Positions 4,863-6,698 of a DNA stretch of 6,698 bases are shown here, in pieces; positions within the stretch are counted from its first letter, which is position 1, and the number at the start of each line of letters is the position of its first letter. Position numbers and translations under genes: made by a program. The notes below the pieces were generated by a model that worked only from the letters and a program-made list of their open reading frames with translations, was not told the origin of the DNA and made no database searches. Source of the stretch: Paracoccaceae bacterium (GTDB lineage Bacteria; Pseudomonadota; Alphaproteobacteria; Rhodobacterales; Rhodobacteraceae). The stretch lies in the NCBI GenBank assembly GCA_024742655.1, contig JANSYB010000123.1, positions 1 through 6,698 of the forward strand, given 5' to 3'.

Positions 4863-6698
4863 CAGAAATCGATCCCCACCTGAAAAGCCTCTATGAACGC
4901 GCCTATCTCTATGCCGCACTGCACGCGCAGTTCGCGCCTGCCGACGCGGTTCGCTGGGCCAATGGCGGCCGTCTGCCCCAGGATATCCAGATCACCGCGC
5001 GCCTGATGGCGATGCTGCGCCCCCACTGTGCCGATGCGCCGGCAAAGGCGGGTGATGCCGATGCGGCCCGGCAATGGTCCATGCGGCCAGCGGCGCGCCA
5101 CTACGTGTTGTCCGAGGACAAGTTCGACGCCGACCTCGTCCGCCAATTCGACACGCCGATTGCCGATGCCCGGCTGGGACGCGGCCGATATGCGCCCGCG
5201 GCCCTTGACCGGCTGGTCCGGCTTGGCGACACGGGCACGCAGGCCGATATCGCCACCATCGCGGGCACGTTGGACCGGGCCGGACCGGATGCCCCCGGCG
5301 CCCCGCAGGTGGTGGCGCTGCGCAGTCTTTTGAACCGTCACAGCGCCGAGGCGCGCACCGATGCGATCCTGGCCGATGGTTTCGTCGGGCGCGAGGCGGA
5401 ACTCGAACGCATCGCCGACACCCTCGCCAATCCGCAATCCGAGCCACCGTTGCGGGCGATCTATATTTCCGGCCTTGCCGGGATCGGGAAATCCTACCTG
5501 CTGGAACGGGCGATCCAGATGGCCCGCCTCGATCAGCAACCGGTCATGGTGCGGCTGGATTTCGACCGCTCCGGCCTCGATGTGCAGGACGAACAGGCGT
5601 TTTACGACGAAATCTCGCGGCAGGTGGGCGACAGCCTGCCGCGCATGGCGCTGGCGCTGCGTGATCTGCGTCTGGGCGCCACGCAGGCGGATGTCGCCCT
5701 CAGCAAGGCGGCGCTGCAAACCGACCGGCCGGCGCAGGATCTGCAACGCGGCCTGCTGTCGGCCATTGCCGCGGCGATCAACGGCGCCGACAAGCTGTTG
5801 TTGATCGTGCTCGACACGCTGGAGGTTCTGCGCTCTGAGGGGGAGACACGCATTCCTCTGCTCTTCGAACGGCTGGACCGGCTGGCCCTGGCCGGGATCG
5901 ACCGGATCGCCATCATCGCCGCGGGGCGGGGTCAGGCCATGGACCCGGCGCCGGATCGCCTGCTGGGCCCGCCCCTCTCTCTGAGCGGGCTGGAAGATCA
6001 CGCAGTGGCCGATTTCCTGCGCCGCCGCGACGTGCCCGAGGCCCTTTGGCCCCGCATCAACCGGCTGGCCGGTGGCAATCCGCTGTTCCTGCAACTGGCG
6101 GTCAAGGCCGTGCAGGAGGGCGCGTTCGACGACACCGACCTGCCCGAGGCGGCCACGGCAGAGGGGGTCGGCGGATATCTTTACCGCGCAATTCTCAGCC
6201 GCGTGCCCGATACGCTGCGCGGCCTGGCAAGCGAGGGGTTGATCCTGCGGCAGGTCGACCGGGCGGCATTGCGCGAGGTGATCGCGCCCGTTATCGCCCC
6301 CGATCTGGATGCGGCCGCCCAGGCGCGCATGTTTGACGCTTTGCGCGACCAGCACTGGCTGGTCAGCAGCGACCCGGCCGCGGGCACCTTGCGGCACAAC
6401 GCGGATATGCGGCGCGCCGTCCTGCCCCTGATCTATGCCGCCTCGCCCGACCGGACGGCCCGCATCAATGCCCGCGCGGCGCAGTGGTACGACACGCAGG
6501 ACAAACCGTTCGAGGCCCTCTATCACCGGCTGCAACTGACCCGCGCCGGCGAAGACATGCCCGAAATCCCGCTCGAACTGGCCCGGCAATTCGATCCCTT
6601 CCTGCTCGAAGAGCTGCCGCCGATGGCGCGCGACGCGGTGCGCCACGCCCAGGGCCTGCGGTCGGATTTCGGCCGCATGGGCCGCGCACAGCAAGCCG
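4859..6698 (+). CDS. STAND P-loop NTPase (runs off right edge)
   Basis: The frame is open from ATG 4859 to the window end (613 complete codons, no stop). It begins inside the previous stop (ATGA). AGGGGA at 4843-4848 is a weak ribosome binding site. Residues 1-60 are a small helical N-terminal domain and ~75-170 a second helical stretch, both candidate adapters. The NTPase starts at FVGREAELERI (175-185). Walker A is GLAGIGKSYL with Lys211. Walker B is LLLIVLDTLEVL with Asp319 and Glu322. A sensor-like arginine is Arg357 in IIAAGRGQ, and GNPLFLQLA (406-414) is the GxP motif of STAND/AP-ATPases. A winged-helix-like segment (~420-500) and then helical repeats (AAQWYDTQDKPFEALYHRL) suggest a TPR-like sensor continuing outside the window. 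Expected role: a cytoplasmic ATP-dependent switch that oligomerises on sensing a trigger and activates the protease encoded just upstream. It could also be a STAND transcriptional regulator, since its C-terminus is unseen. Confidence 0.9.
   Translation, partial: MTEIDPHLKSLYERAYLYAALHAQFAPADAVRWANGGRLPQDIQITARLMAMLRPHCADAPAKAGDADAARQWSMRPAARHYVLSEDKFDADLVRQFDTPIADARLGRGRYAPAALDRLVRLGDTGTQADIATIAGTLDRAGPDAPGAPQVVALRSLLNRHSAEARTDAILADGFVGREAELERIADTLANPQSEPPLRAIYISGLAGIGKSYLLERAIQMARLDQQPVMVRLDFDRSGLDVQDEQAFYDEISRQVGDSLPRMALALRDLRLGATQADVALSKAALQTDRPAQDLQRGLLSAIAAAINGADKLLLIVLDTLEVLRSEGETRIPLLFERLDRLALAGIDRIAIIAAGRGQAMDPAPDRLLGPPLSLSGLEDHAVADFLRRRDVPEALWPRINRLAGGNPLFLQLAVKAVQEGAFDDTDLPEAATAEGVGGYLYRAILSRVPDTLRGLASEGLILRQVDRAALREVIAPVIAPDLDAAAQARMFDALRDQHWLVSSDPAAGTLRHNADMRRAVLPLIYAASPDRTARINARAAQWYDTQDKPFEALYHRLQLTRAGEDMPEIPLELARQFDPFLLEELPPMARDAVRHAQGLRSDFGRMGRAQQA

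Noticed and set aside
4793..6694. Very long open frame (633 codons) on the minus strand
   Set aside because: It is antisense to the STAND gene, whose Walker A, Walker B and GNPL motifs are clear. Its translation is Arg/Gln/Gly-rich with no recognisable domain, as expected for the shadow of a GC-rich gene.

Overview
The window is GC-rich DNA (roughly two-thirds G+C, with strong GCC/CTG/GGC codon preference and tightly packed genes). This looks like an alphaproteobacterium, plausibly Rhodobacterales. That assignment rests on composition and protein style only, because no taxonomic marker gene is present. I see no tRNA, rRNA, CRISPR array or insertion sequence.

Layout. Positions 1-1109 hold the N-terminal 369 codons of a minus-strand gene that leaves the window on the left. 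It resembles the FTP/PepSY propeptide part of thermolysin/fungalysin-type metallopeptidases. A 302-base divergent intergenic region (1110-1411) follows, with Shine-Dalgarno sequences at both edges and a cluster of short palindromes in its middle. Rightwards there is one tight operon of three genes: a subtilase-fold (S8) protein (1412-3043), a trypsin-like peptidase fused to a degenerate STAND-type NTPase module (3048-4862), and a STAND P-loop NTPase (4859 to beyond the right edge). Spacing is 4 bases between the first two genes, and the last two overlap by an ATGA, so translational coupling is likely.

Working together. Protease-like proteins encoded beside STAND NTPases are typical of bacterial conflict or immune-like signalling loci. 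In such loci a STAND protein senses a stimulus, oligomerises and triggers an effector, here presumably the trypsin-like protease. No protein has an evident signal peptide or membrane segment, so the machinery should act in the cytoplasm. The most striking detail is in the subtilase: Asp159, His201 and Asn301 are intact, but the position of the nucleophilic Ser is Thr371, and two other conserved motifs are altered. It may be a pseudoprotease used as scaffold, sensor or regulator, or an unusual Thr protease. The combination of divergent FTP-type protein, Ser-to-Thr subtilase, trypsin-iSTAND fusion and active-type STAND is the candidate undescribed system. Its defence role is inference from context.
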